From an uncultured Prevotella sp. (GTDB taxonomy: Bacteria > Bacteroidota > Bacteroidia > Bacteroidales > Bacteroidaceae): a stretch of DNA of 39,791 nt. The stretch spans positions 1 through 39,791 of the forward strand of contig OMZV01000021.1 in the NCBI GenBank assembly GCA_900315635.1, in the 5' to 3' direction. Shown one piece after another: positions 9,881 to 17,474 of this stretch (positions are counted from its first letter, which is position 1; each line of letters begins with the position of its first letter). The notes below the pieces were generated by a model. That model was not told the origin of the DNA and searched no databases. It was given only the letters and a program-made list of their open reading frames with translations. Made by a program: the position numbers and the translations under genes.

Positions 9881-10619
9881 TGGCTGCCATGCCGACCATG
9901 CGCAGTTCGCCTAGGTCTTCATTGGCTGCATAGCGGTACTGCATGCTGTAGTCGACGGTTCCGAGCACCCAGCCGTCGCCGTCGTCATTGAGGAAACAGC
10001 CGTCAACCTGCTCGTTGACCGGATCCCAGGTAAGGTCGGAGGCTACAAGGGTAGCGTCATCATACTCTTCCTTGGTTGTCTGCTCCCATGTGGTGGCGTC
10101 ATACTCATAGTAGACGACCTTCTCCTCTTTGGTCTGAGGGTCGGTATAGCGGGTCACGAAATGGTAGACGCCATCGTTGTAGTAGGCTCCGCCATTGGCA
10201 TAGAGGTCGTTGTCCTCGGCTATCGAAGTGAACTCGGTGCCGTTAGTGGCAAGGAAAGAGTAGATTCCGAACGGGAATGTTGTAGCTCCCTGGTTGAGAA
10301 GGTCTTCCCACGAGCTGGCGTAGATGACGTTTCCATAGAGTTTTGTGCCTGCCGAAGTAACATAGAGCGGTGCGACAGCTGTGTTCCGCTTGGCTGCAGA
10401 GTCTTTCGGGGTTATCGGCTTAGGAGTCTGGATGAGCCTGCGCTGCGGGGTCTTGTCATTGAAGATTCCCTGACGGACACGGCGCAACTTGGCATTCGCA
10501 GCACCGACAACGGTCTGTGCCACGTTAGGCCTCACCTTCTGCAATGTCTGTGCTACCGTGTCGGTTGGCATCAGGCATGCGGCGGCAAGTGCCACAAGCA
10601 AGATTCGTTTTAGATTCAT
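9822..10619 (-). CDS. 5' fragment: signal peptide and partial propeller-like domain
   Basis: This 265-residue frame starts with a good Sec signal peptide (MNLKRILLVALAAACLMP, cleavage near TVAQ at about residue 24). It continues with a beta-rich domain containing propeller-like strands (GGAYYNDGVYHFV, LVASDLTWDPVNEQVDG, MVGMAANEDGEIYGIG). It ends with seven unrelated residues (SSQRKLP) after the frame change. Alone it would be secreted but has no T9SS tail and only part of a propeller. It is best read as the beginning of the gene that continues at 6449-9850. No clear promoter is visible in 10620-10740. Confidence 0.6.
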   Translation of the reverse strand: MNLKRILLVALAAACLMPTDTVAQTLQKVRPNVAQTVVGAANAKLRRVRQGIFNDKTPQRRLIQTPKPITPKDSAAKRNTAVAPLYVTSAGTKLYGNVIYASSWEDLLNQGATTFPFGIYSFLATNGTEFTSIAEDNDLYANGGAYYNDGVYHFVTRYTDPQTKEEKVVYYEYDATTWEQTTKEEYDDATLVASDLTWDPVNEQVDGCFLNDDGDGWVLGTVDYSMQYRYAANEDLGELRMVGMAANEDGEIYGIGSNSSQRKLP

Positions 10620-10740
10620 TTGGGTGGTTTGTTTAAAGTTTTAATTTATATGAGATTTATTTAATAATGTACGTCACATATCGTCCTAACGGACTGCCTT
10701 TCCCTTTTATGCACTACGTGCAGAAATCTTTCAAATCTTA

Positions 10741-12654
10741 TCATTTCTTCTTTGGCTTACGGCGAGCCCATCCTTCCTCGGAGAAGTCAGGTTCCTCGCC
10801 CTTCAGCTTGAATGGTTTGCCGGATATAAGCTCACGCCAGTCGTCCTTGCCATAGCGGGATTTTCCCTGAGGGGAAGCCGACTTGCCGTGGTCGTTGTCG
10901 GAAGAGGATGATTTGCCGTTGTCGAAAGTACGGCGGCTGTCAGAACTGCGGCGGTGTTTCGACTCACCTTTGGTTGTGAGGCGGCTGTCGGCATCGTTGC
11001 AACGGACACGGCGTCCTTTATATACGGTTCCATCGAGGGCATGCATGACTTTCTTTGCGTCCTTCTCCGGTACTTCGATGTAGCTCTGGCGCTGGAGCAA
11101 GTCGATATGTCCGACTTCCTGATGGCCACGGACATGCTTGTTGATGAACTGCATGACTTCGCCGGGATAGAAGCCGTCAGTCTTGCCGAGGTTGATAAAC
11201 AGACGTGAATATCCTTCCTCCGGTGTGTGGGAAGAGCCTCCACGACCGCCATTTGACGAGTTGGAGCCACGACCACGAGAGCTTCCCCGGTCGCCGTCCT
11301 TACGTGAGGATGAGCCTTTCTTGCTGGTTGGCTTCTCGATAACAGGCGCGTCCTTATAGTAATCGAGGAAGCGTCCGAAGGTGACGGTAATCATCTTCTT
11401 GATGATGTCTTCCTTGTCGATATACTCAAACTGGCGCTTGATGTCCTGCCAGTAAGGGGCTATCTGCTCCTCATCGACGTCAGTCTTGAGTATCTGATCC
11501 ATCGTCTTGTAGAGCTGTTTCTTGCAAATCTCCTCAGGAGTAGGCAGAGTTCCGTCGACGAATTCCTTGCCAATCTCCTTCTCTATCTGGCGAATCTTAT
11601 ACTTCTCACGGGTGTGGATGATGCTGATGGATGTACCCTTCTTTCCCGCACGGCCGGTTCGTCCGCTTCGGTGGGTGTAGCTCTCGATGTCGTCAGGCAG
11701 TCCATAGTTTATAACATGGGTGAGGTCGTCGACGTCAAGACCACGTGCCGCAACATCAGTGGCTACGAGCAACTGGGTAAGGTGGCTACGGAACTTCTGC
11801 ATGGTAAGGTCGCGCTGTTGCTGGCTGAGGTCGCCATGGAGTGCCTCGGCGTTGTAACCGTCATGGATAAGCTTGTCAGCTATCTCCTGGGTTTCCTTCT
11901 TTGTGCGGCAGAAAATGATGGCGTAAATCTTCGGATAGAAGTCGACAATACGCTTCAGAGCAAGGTACTTGTCCTTGGCGTTGACGAGATAATAGATATG
12001 GTTGACATGCTCGGCACCCTCGTTGCGTGAACCGACGACAATCTCCTTGTAGTCATGGAGATAGCCCTTAGCCACGTCCTCTATCTGCTTGCTCATTGTT
12101 GCCGAGAACAGAAGGGTGTTATGGTCCTCAGGAACGCCGGAGAGTATCTCGGTTATCGACTCCTGGAAGCCCATGTTAAGCATCTCGTCAGCCTCGTCGA
12201 GCACAACGTTATGAACGTTGTCAAGCTTTGCCTTGCCACGTTTCATAAGGTCGATGAGTCGTCCCGGGGTAGCAACGATAATCTGGGCACCGTGGCGCAG
12301 AGAGCGAATCTGCTCCTCGATGCTTGCTCCGCCGTAGACGGGAATAATGTGCATGTGGGGAATATACTTGGCGAAATCGTTGAGGTCGTCGCAGATTTGC
12401 AGGCAGAGCTCACGGGTAGGACTCAGTACAATCGCCTGAGTGTCGCGTGTCTCATTATCAACTCGCTGCAAAAGTGGAATACCAAAAGCGGCTGTCTTGC
12501 CCGTTCCTGTTTGCGCAAGGGCAATGACGTCGTTACGACTGCCTAAAAGATAAGGGATTACTTCTTCTTGTACTGGCATTGGCTGTTCGAAGCCAAGCTC
12601 TTCGATGGCTTTCCGAATAGACTCGGAAACACCCAATTCTTCGAATGTCTTCAC
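10741..12654 (-). CDS. deaD: DEAD-box ATP-dependent RNA helicase with DbpA-type RNA-binding domain
   Basis: This unwinds RNA duplexes using ATP, and in this family acts in ribosome assembly, mRNA turnover and cold adaptation. The 637 residues show the core motifs in order: Q motif (GFEQPMPVQEEVIP), motif I (AQTGTGKT, about 45-52), PTREL, motif II (VLDEADEML, about 150), motif III SAT, and motif VI (HRSGRTGRAG, about 323-332). A C-terminal DbpA/CsdA-like domain spans about 480-560 (SRLFINLGKTDGFYPGEVMQ). A basic, Ser/Gly/Arg-rich linker and tail follow the usual CsdA pattern. The start is a GTG at 12654: no in-frame ATG lies nearby, and the residues MKTFEELGVSE begin the Q-motif region as expected. 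It is transcribed from a strong promoter just after dusB. Confidence 0.93.
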   Translation of the reverse strand: MKTFEELGVSESIRKAIEELGFEQPMPVQEEVIPYLLGSRNDVIALAQTGTGKTAAFGIPLLQRVDNETRDTQAIVLSPTRELCLQICDDLNDFAKYIPHMHIIPVYGGASIEEQIRSLRHGAQIIVATPGRLIDLMKRGKAKLDNVHNVVLDEADEMLNMGFQESITEILSGVPEDHNTLLFSATMSKQIEDVAKGYLHDYKEIVVGSRNEGAEHVNHIYYLVNAKDKYLALKRIVDFYPKIYAIIFCRTKKETQEIADKLIHDGYNAEALHGDLSQQQRDLTMQKFRSHLTQLLVATDVAARGLDVDDLTHVINYGLPDDIESYTHRSGRTGRAGKKGTSISIIHTREKYKIRQIEKEIGKEFVDGTLPTPEEICKKQLYKTMDQILKTDVDEEQIAPYWQDIKRQFEYIDKEDIIKKMITVTFGRFLDYYKDAPVIEKPTSKKGSSSRKDGDRGSSRGRGSNSSNGGRGGSSHTPEEGYSRLFINLGKTDGFYPGEVMQFINKHVRGHQEVGHIDLLQRQSYIEVPEKDAKKVMHALDGTVYKGRRVRCNDADSRLTTKGESKHRRSSDSRRTFDNGKSSSSDNDHGKSASPQGKSRYGKDDWRELISGKPFKLKGEEPDFSEEGWARRKPKKK

Positions 12655-12763
12655 TGTGGATAAAATGGTTTATGTTCCTAAATACAATAATGTGTGGGGA
12701 CATAAACCACCAACTCCCAACTATAAATCTTTCCTCGTATATAATATTCATGGGTGGCTCTGT

Positions 12764-12775
12764 CCCGAAAACGGG
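12764..12775 (-). promoter_or_regulatory. Hairpin at the predicted 5' end of the helicase mRNA
   Basis: A cccg-aaaa-cggg stem-loop sits where transcription from the 12778-12809 promoter should begin. A leader of about 115 bases then runs to the GTG start. A 5'-terminal stem could protect the mRNA or affect translation at low temperature; that role is inference. Confidence 0.35.
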
Positions 12776-12777
12776 TG

Positions 12778-12809
12778 CAAAGTTACTGAATATATTTCAA
12801 TTACGCAAA
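12778..12809 (-). promoter_or_regulatory. Promoter of the DEAD-box helicase
   Basis: TTTG (12806-12809) is followed after 20 bases by TAACTTTG (12778-12785), an exact fit to the Bacteroidota consensus. It begins 16 bases after the dusB stop, so the helicase can be expressed separately from dusB. Confidence 0.75.
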
Positions 12810-12824
12810 ACAATTCAAGTTATT

Positions 12825-13817
12825 TTATGCCTGAGTATCATTGTTTTCCACATTGTGGAGGATAGTGCGGCAACGCTCAAGTATGGCTATCACGTCGTCC
12901 ATCTTGTCGGCACGGAGCATTGCTATACGGGTCTGCCGGAAGTCGGGAATTCCCTTGAAAATAGGACTTGCGGCAAGGTGACGGCGGGTGTGGAGGATTC
13001 CGCGGTACTCGTCGATACGCTCAACGTTTATGCGGAGCATCTCCTCAAGGACATCTATCTTATCGTCAAGGGTGAGCCCGCTGTCGCCGCCGTTCTGCAT
13101 CTCACGGAATATCCACGGACGTCCGAACGTGGCACGACCTATCATTACGGCATCGACATTATATTTATCGAACTTTTCCTTGGCTGTAGCATAGTCGGTT
13201 ACGTCGCCGTTGCCGATGATTGGAATGTGAATCTTAGGGTTGTTCTTGACTTCTCCGATAAGTGTCCAGTCGGCTTCTCCGGTATACATCTGGCTTCGGG
13301 TACGCCCGTGGATGGTCAGTGCCTGTATGCCGCAATCCTGCAACTGCTCGGCAAGCTCGGTGATGATAAGGTTGTTTTTGTCCCAACCGAGGCGGGTCTT
13401 GACGGTAACCGGAGTGTGTACGGCATCGACGACGGCACGGGTAATATCCAGAAGAAGGGGAATATTACGCAACATACCGGCACCGGCGCCCTTGCCAGCT
13501 ACTTTCTTTACGGGACATCCGAAGTTCAAGTCAATGACATCGGGATGGACGCTCTCGACAATCTTGGCGGCTTCAACCATTGATTCGACATCACGACCGT
13601 AAATCTGAATGCCGACCGGACGCTCGTCATCGTCGATTTTCATCTTTGCGAGTGTCGACTTGATGCTACGGATGATAGCGTCAGCTGATACGAACTCAGT
13701 GTATACCATCGCTGCTCCGAAGCGCTTGCACATCTTGCGGAAGCCTATATCGGTTACATCCTCCATAGGGGCGAGGAATGCGGGGCGGTTGCCAAAGTCA
13801 ATGTTTCCTATTTTCAT
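12825..13817 (-). CDS. dusB: tRNA-dihydrouridine synthase B
   Basis: This flavin enzyme reduces specific uridines in the tRNA D-loop with NADPH. The 330-residue length is normal for the family. Visible motifs are the FMN-binding N-terminus (RPAFLAPMEDVTDIGFR), the active-site loop DLNFGCPVKKVAGKGAG with the catalytic cysteine near residue 99, VTVKTRLGWD, the histidine segment ALTIHGRTRSQMYTG, the FMN-phosphate segment IPIIGNGDVTD, and MIGRATFGRPWIF. The DusB assignment rests on the GCPVKKV and HGRTR contexts. The gene begins 4 bases after the stop of the TPR gene, so the two form an operon read from 14781-14812. Confidence 0.93.
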   Translation of the reverse strand: MKIGNIDFGNRPAFLAPMEDVTDIGFRKMCKRFGAAMVYTEFVSADAIIRSIKSTLAKMKIDDDERPVGIQIYGRDVESMVEAAKIVESVHPDVIDLNFGCPVKKVAGKGAGAGMLRNIPLLLDITRAVVDAVHTPVTVKTRLGWDKNNLIITELAEQLQDCGIQALTIHGRTRSQMYTGEADWTLIGEVKNNPKIHIPIIGNGDVTDYATAKEKFDKYNVDAVMIGRATFGRPWIFREMQNGGDSGLTLDDKIDVLEEMLRINVERIDEYRGILHTRRHLAASPIFKGIPDFRQTRIAMLRADKMDDVIAILERCRTILHNVENNDTQA

Positions 13818-13821
13818 TTAT

Positions 13822-14754
13822 TCAGAATATTCTTAGTGTATCGACAAGAGTCGCTTGCCTGCGGTAGAACTCGCGCTCGTTCTGATCGGTGACAGGCTTT
13901 ACATCCTTCAATGTTGCGTCGAGGTTCTGCATGTGCCATGTGATATTGTATCCTGACGCTTTACGTATTGCTATGCAGCGGTCAAGCTCGTAACGGGCGC
14001 GTGAGTTGTCGACATTATATAATAGGTCGGCTAGCTCCATGCGGCTTTTCTGGGTAAACTTCTGTTCACGCTGTAGCAATACCGAGCGGCAGAGAAGAGC
14101 TATTTTCCATTTCGGGTCGGTCACCAGCGAGGCGAACTCCTGATAGAGATAGCTCTGGTGATGGTGGGCGATGATATGGCGATAGATGTTGATTGCCTTG
14201 TCGGTCTTTCCCATTATCTTATATATCAGAGCCTTGTACCGTTGGTTGTGCATGTTGTAAGGGCTGTGCCTCAATGCCTCTTCAAGGATGGGCACGGCTT
14301 TCAATGCCATGTCGACGGTTGGGTTGCCGGCAACTTCCTTGAACACTTTGCCGACAATACGCATGCCGAGAGAAGTGACGAGATGTCCGTTGACTTGGGC
14401 GTTCCGCCAGTCGTCATCCGAAAGGCGGGTGATGTCCCAGTCGGTGATAAACTTCAGCATGGAGAACTTGGGATTGTGGTCGAATACAACGATAGCTGCA
14501 CGCATTATGGCACTCTGTCCACGAAGATCCTGGTCGTCCATCGTCGGATACAGCCGCAACAAAGCAAGGAATATCTTGTAGGCTTCCTCCAAACGGCGCT
14601 GCTTGAAACGGAGTTCCATCATGTCGGCGCCTACCCAGAACATGCAAATGGTTGTGTAGTGACCCTTGTGAGCGGCATACATTGGACGGATAGCAGCGTA
14701 AGCTTCCTCTATCTTGCCTTCCTTGCGCAGTTTGAAAACATCCCGTACTTCCAT
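13822..14754 (-). CDS. TPR-like helical repeat protein of unknown function
   Basis: I chose the ATG at 14754 (310 residues, starting MEVRDVFKLRKEGK). An extension to a TTG at 14772 is possible, but the chosen start leaves about 25 bases of leader after the promoter at 14781-14812 and begins right at the first helix. The protein is entirely alpha-helical with degenerate TPR-type pairs (GKIEEAYAAIRPMY, RRLEEAYKIFLALLRLYP, LEEALRHSPYNMHNQRYKALIYKIMGK in part, DKAINIYRHIIAHHH). It has no signal peptide or membrane segment, so it should be cytoplasmic. It is probably a protein-binding scaffold. Its tight coupling to dusB (4-base gap) suggests co-expression but does not reveal a function. Confidence 0.8.
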   Translation of the reverse strand: MEVRDVFKLRKEGKIEEAYAAIRPMYAAHKGHYTTICMFWVGADMMELRFKQRRLEEAYKIFLALLRLYPTMDDQDLRGQSAIMRAAIVVFDHNPKFSMLKFITDWDITRLSDDDWRNAQVNGHLVTSLGMRIVGKVFKEVAGNPTVDMALKAVPILEEALRHSPYNMHNQRYKALIYKIMGKTDKAINIYRHIIAHHHQSYLYQEFASLVTDPKWKIALLCRSVLLQREQKFTQKSRMELADLLYNVDNSRARYELDRCIAIRKASGYNITWHMQNLDATLKDVKPVTDQNEREFYRRQATLVDTLRIF

Positions 14755-14780
14755 AGCATCACGGTTTAACAATTAATGTA

Positions 14781-14812
14781 CAAAGATAATGCATTTTCAT
14801 AGTGATACCAAA
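14781..14812 (-). promoter_or_regulatory. Promoter of the TPR-dusB operon
   Basis: TTTG (14809-14812) and TATCTTTG (14781-14788) are separated by 20 bases, an exact match to consensus. It is divergent from, and only about 17 bases away from, the promoter of the pectin regulator. Confidence 0.75.
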
Positions 14813-14828
14813 TAATCATTCGGAAAAA

Positions 14829-14859
14829 TTGGTTTTATCGTCAGATTATATTACTTTTG
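14829..14859 (+). promoter_or_regulatory. Promoter of the propeller-AraC regulator
   Basis: TTGG (14829-14832) lies 19 bases before TACTTTTG (14852-14859). The leader to the ATG at 14889 would be about 23 bases. Confidence 0.6.
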
Positions 14860-14888
14860 CAAGTGATTAAAAACCGAATTCTGCAATT

Positions 14889-17354
14889 ATGAGACGACTA
14901 ATAGCAGCATTTTATATTCTCGTGGCGTTTGTGTCAGTTTCAATGGCTCAGACTAATGAGGTCATGCGCTTCGGCGAATCCGAAGGTCTTTCGCACCGGC
15001 ATGTCACTCAGATATTGCAGGATAAGGACGGATTTATATGGCTTGCGACATGGAACGGACTCAACCGGTTCGACGGACGGGAGTTTGTTACGTTCAAGTC
15101 AAGACCTGGCGATGGCGTCGATATGCCCAGCGACAGGTTCAGGAACATTGCCATTGACGACCACAACCCGAACATCATCAACTGCCGTGTTGATGATTAC
15201 TGGTTCCGTTTCTCATTGCTTAACGGCAAGTTCCATTCCGTTGACGAAGCAACTAACAAGGCTTTGATGCAACATCCGGGGCACGGACAGGGGAAGTTTA
15301 TCAAGGGCGGGGATTCAAACCGATTCCAATTTTACGACCGGCAGGGGCTTCTCTGGAATGTTCTCAACGATGGAATTAGCATAACCTATACTTTCCCGCA
15401 CCCAATAACAGCACAACATTGGGACAAGAAAGCTGAGGTTAAAGCAATTTCTGCCGATTCCATCGGGCGAATATGGGTAGCGTCGAAGGAGGACAAGACT
15501 ATCAGAATCTACGATCACGGCATCGTCAGATACCTTACTTCCGACGGAACAATAACATCAACACCGGTTGCTTTCGGCTACTCTGTATATTGTATTTGCA
15601 CTCAAAGCAATGGCGATATTTACTTGGGAAGCAAGCCCGACGGTATATTCAAGTTACATCGTGAGGGCAGTGGCTACAAAGTAACACACATAGCAAAGGG
15701 CAATGGCGGTCTGCCTGCCGGTGATATTTACGACATTAAAGCCGACGCCAGCAACAGATTATGGATTGCTACGATGGATGCGGGACTCATTTGCTATGAC
15801 AAAGGACATTACCAGGCTATCCGATTCGGACGTGAAAACAAGGCAAGGCACATTTATATAATAAGCAACAATGTCCTTGTAGCCACGACAACAGAAGGTT
15901 TACTAGTTGTAGACATTACCCCCGGGCACAAACTTAAATGGCGACTGCATCGCCGTGAGGCAAACCGTGCAGAAAGTCTCAGCAACAACGCTTGCATGGA
16001 CTTTACCGGTATAGGCGGCAAATGGCTGGTTTCAACGGAAAGCGGCGGAATCAACGAGATATTAGGCAATGACCTGAAGGCGGAAAGTCTTTCCTTCAAG
16101 CACTTCGATGAAGATACCGGTCTGGGCAGCGACGTGATACTGTCAATCGTTCCCTTTGTAAGCAGTAAAGGCAATTCTCTTTATGGCAATTACTCCATTC
16201 TTGCCGTATCAAACAATTCCTTAATCCTATTTAATCCAGAAACGGGAGAGAGCCGGGAGTTATCCAGCCAGTTATTCCATCAGCAATTATCGTTCAGTGA
16301 TGCACGCCCGTGCCACAGCAATGGCGTATGGTATTTCGGATTGAACGATGGTCTGGCAATGATGGAAGACGGAGTGTTCAGCGACGATGGAACGTTCTTC
16401 CCAATAGTTCTCACATCATTGACAATAGAGAATCAAAACCCTGACTACATAGTAAACCAATTAAAAGAGGTAAAGCTCAACTCCCACGAACGTACCGTTA
16501 CTGTCTCCTTTGCCGAACTCGACTACCGTAACCCGAAGAATATCCGATACGCTTACCGGGTTCAAGGCGATGCCGACTGGCATTATCTGGGCAATAGCAA
16601 CACAGTAAGACTGTCGGAGTTGGCTCCCGGCGAATATACTCTTGAACTGCGTGCTACCAATGCTCTAGGCAAATGGAACCCGAAGATAAGGAGTCTGAAG
16701 ATAACTGTAGAACCGAAGTTTACAGAAACGGTATGGTTCCAGTTGCTGTTATTGCTTATTTTCGGTGGGCTTGCCTTCGCCTTTGTGTGGACTCGCCGCT
16801 ACATCCGCAACATCCAGCGTAAGCAGAAAGAAACACTCGAAGCCTATTTGGCTTTGCTTGAGAAGAACTCTAAAGTCGATGAAACCGCCAATTCCATCGA
16901 ATCTGAGCCAAGCAAAGAGGCTATTGCGACGACATCAGCAGAAGCAAAGGCGACATCAGCAGAGGCTAAAGAAGGCAGTGACGAGCAGACAAAAGCCACG
17001 AATTCATCGACACAGCTCTCACCTGAAGACGATGCCTTTATGTCCCGTGTCGTTTCCTTCATAGAAGAGCACATCATGGATTCAGAGATCAATGTCGACG
17101 ATATGGCTTCTGCCGCAGCGGTGTCACGTTCAAGCCTCAACCGCAAGATGAAGATGCTCGTTGGCGTCACACCAGCCGACTTCCTTCGTGAAGCACGCAT
17201 AAAGCGAGCCTGCTCATTGCTTGCAACAACAAAGATGGCAATTTCAGACATTGCCTACCGCTGCGGATTCTCCGACCCGAAGTATTTCTCACGCACATTC
17301 CGCCAATCCACCGGAATGACACCAACCGATTATAGGTCAAAGGAGCACGAATAA
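14889..17354 (+). CDS. Membrane-anchored propeller sensor with cytoplasmic AraC DNA-binding domain
   Basis: The 821 residues give, in order: a signal peptide (to about 20, SMAQ); a two-component-regulator-type beta-propeller (about 25-510, repeats such as ILQDKDGFIWLATWNGLNRF and DASNRLWIATMDAGLICY); a Y_Y_Y-type Ig domain (about 517-610); one membrane helix (about 616-636); a coiled and then Ala/Glu/Ser-rich linker; and a two-helix-turn-helix AraC domain (about 720-817, with SDIAYRCGFSDPKYFSRTF). Hybrid two-component regulators of Bacteroidota have kinase and receiver domains between the membrane helix and the AraC part; here both are missing. A signal would therefore pass straight from the periplasm to DNA. 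Next to CE12, CE8, PL1 and SusCD genes, it most likely controls pectin use; the ligand is unknown. Confidence 0.9.
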   Translation: MRRLIAAFYILVAFVSVSMAQTNEVMRFGESEGLSHRHVTQILQDKDGFIWLATWNGLNRFDGREFVTFKSRPGDGVDMPSDRFRNIAIDDHNPNIINCRVDDYWFRFSLLNGKFHSVDEATNKALMQHPGHGQGKFIKGGDSNRFQFYDRQGLLWNVLNDGISITYTFPHPITAQHWDKKAEVKAISADSIGRIWVASKEDKTIRIYDHGIVRYLTSDGTITSTPVAFGYSVYCICTQSNGDIYLGSKPDGIFKLHREGSGYKVTHIAKGNGGLPAGDIYDIKADASNRLWIATMDAGLICYDKGHYQAIRFGRENKARHIYIISNNVLVATTTEGLLVVDITPGHKLKWRLHRREANRAESLSNNACMDFTGIGGKWLVSTESGGINEILGNDLKAESLSFKHFDEDTGLGSDVILSIVPFVSSKGNSLYGNYSILAVSNNSLILFNPETGESRELSSQLFHQQLSFSDARPCHSNGVWYFGLNDGLAMMEDGVFSDDGTFFPIVLTSLTIENQNPDYIVNQLKEVKLNSHERTVTVSFAELDYRNPKNIRYAYRVQGDADWHYLGNSNTVRLSELAPGEYTLELRATNALGKWNPKIRSLKITVEPKFTETVWFQLLLLLIFGGLAFAFVWTRRYIRNIQRKQKETLEAYLALLEKNSKVDETANSIESEPSKEAIATTSAEAKATSAEAKEGSDEQTKATNSSTQLSPEDDAFMSRVVSFIEEHIMDSEINVDDMASAAAVSRSSLNRKMKMLVGVTPADFLREARIKRACSLLATTKMAISDIAYRCGFSDPKYFSRTFRQSTGMTPTDYRSKEHE

Positions 17355-17373
17355 GCTCCTTTGGCTGTTTTTT
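17338..17373 (+). terminator. Intrinsic terminator overlapping the regulator's stop codon
   Basis: Stem caaaggagc (17338-17346) pairs with gctcctttg (17355-17363), followed by gctgtttttt. The TAA stop lies in the loop. The sequence ctcctttggctgtttt recurs exactly 21 bases later (17356-17371 and 17377-17392). Confidence 0.65.
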
Positions 17374-17420
17374 CCACTCCTTTGGCTGTTTTCTACCCCG
17401 TATCATTGTTGAATTGATTG

Positions 17421-17428
17421 TAATTTTG
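17421..17428 (+). promoter_or_regulatory. Probable -7 box of the esterase operon
   Basis: TAATTTTG, followed by gcaccc, about 46 bases before the CE12 start. The -33 region has no good TTTG, which fits a promoter that needs an activator such as the AraC regulator encoded upstream. The activator link is inference. Confidence 0.5.
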
Positions 17429-17474
17429 CACCCGTAAGACTAGCAAAATAATCAAACTAAATACTAAAACAACA

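Larger units (their letters stand above)
6449..10619 (-). pseudogene. Split T9SS-exported choice-of-anchor/fibronectin-type protein gene
   Basis: Two minus-strand reading frames overlap by about 60 bases and together look like one gene. The 5' part (10619 down to about 9855) has a signal peptide and an unfinished propeller-like domain. The 3' part (about 9850 to 6449) starts abruptly inside Ig/fibronectin-like strands and ends in a T9SS tail. The join lies within the repetitive stretch 9837-9853. Before it the 5' frame reads EDGEIYGIGSN; after it the other frame reads AVSASFPNGSTTGT. From similar Prevotella proteins I would expect more propeller repeats between these segments, so a deletion of out-of-frame length is more likely than a one-base slip. 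Whether it is a real mutation or an assembly collapse cannot be told from the sequence. Confidence 0.7.

Noticed and set aside
12533-12751. Small gene or upstream ORF (72 codons) in front of the helicase
   Set aside because: It overlaps the helicase start in another frame, lies partly in the untranslated leader, and its predicted protein has no recognisable features.
12645-13583. 312-codon plus-strand open frame over dusB
   Set aside because: It is antisense to a complete dusB with intact active-site motifs.
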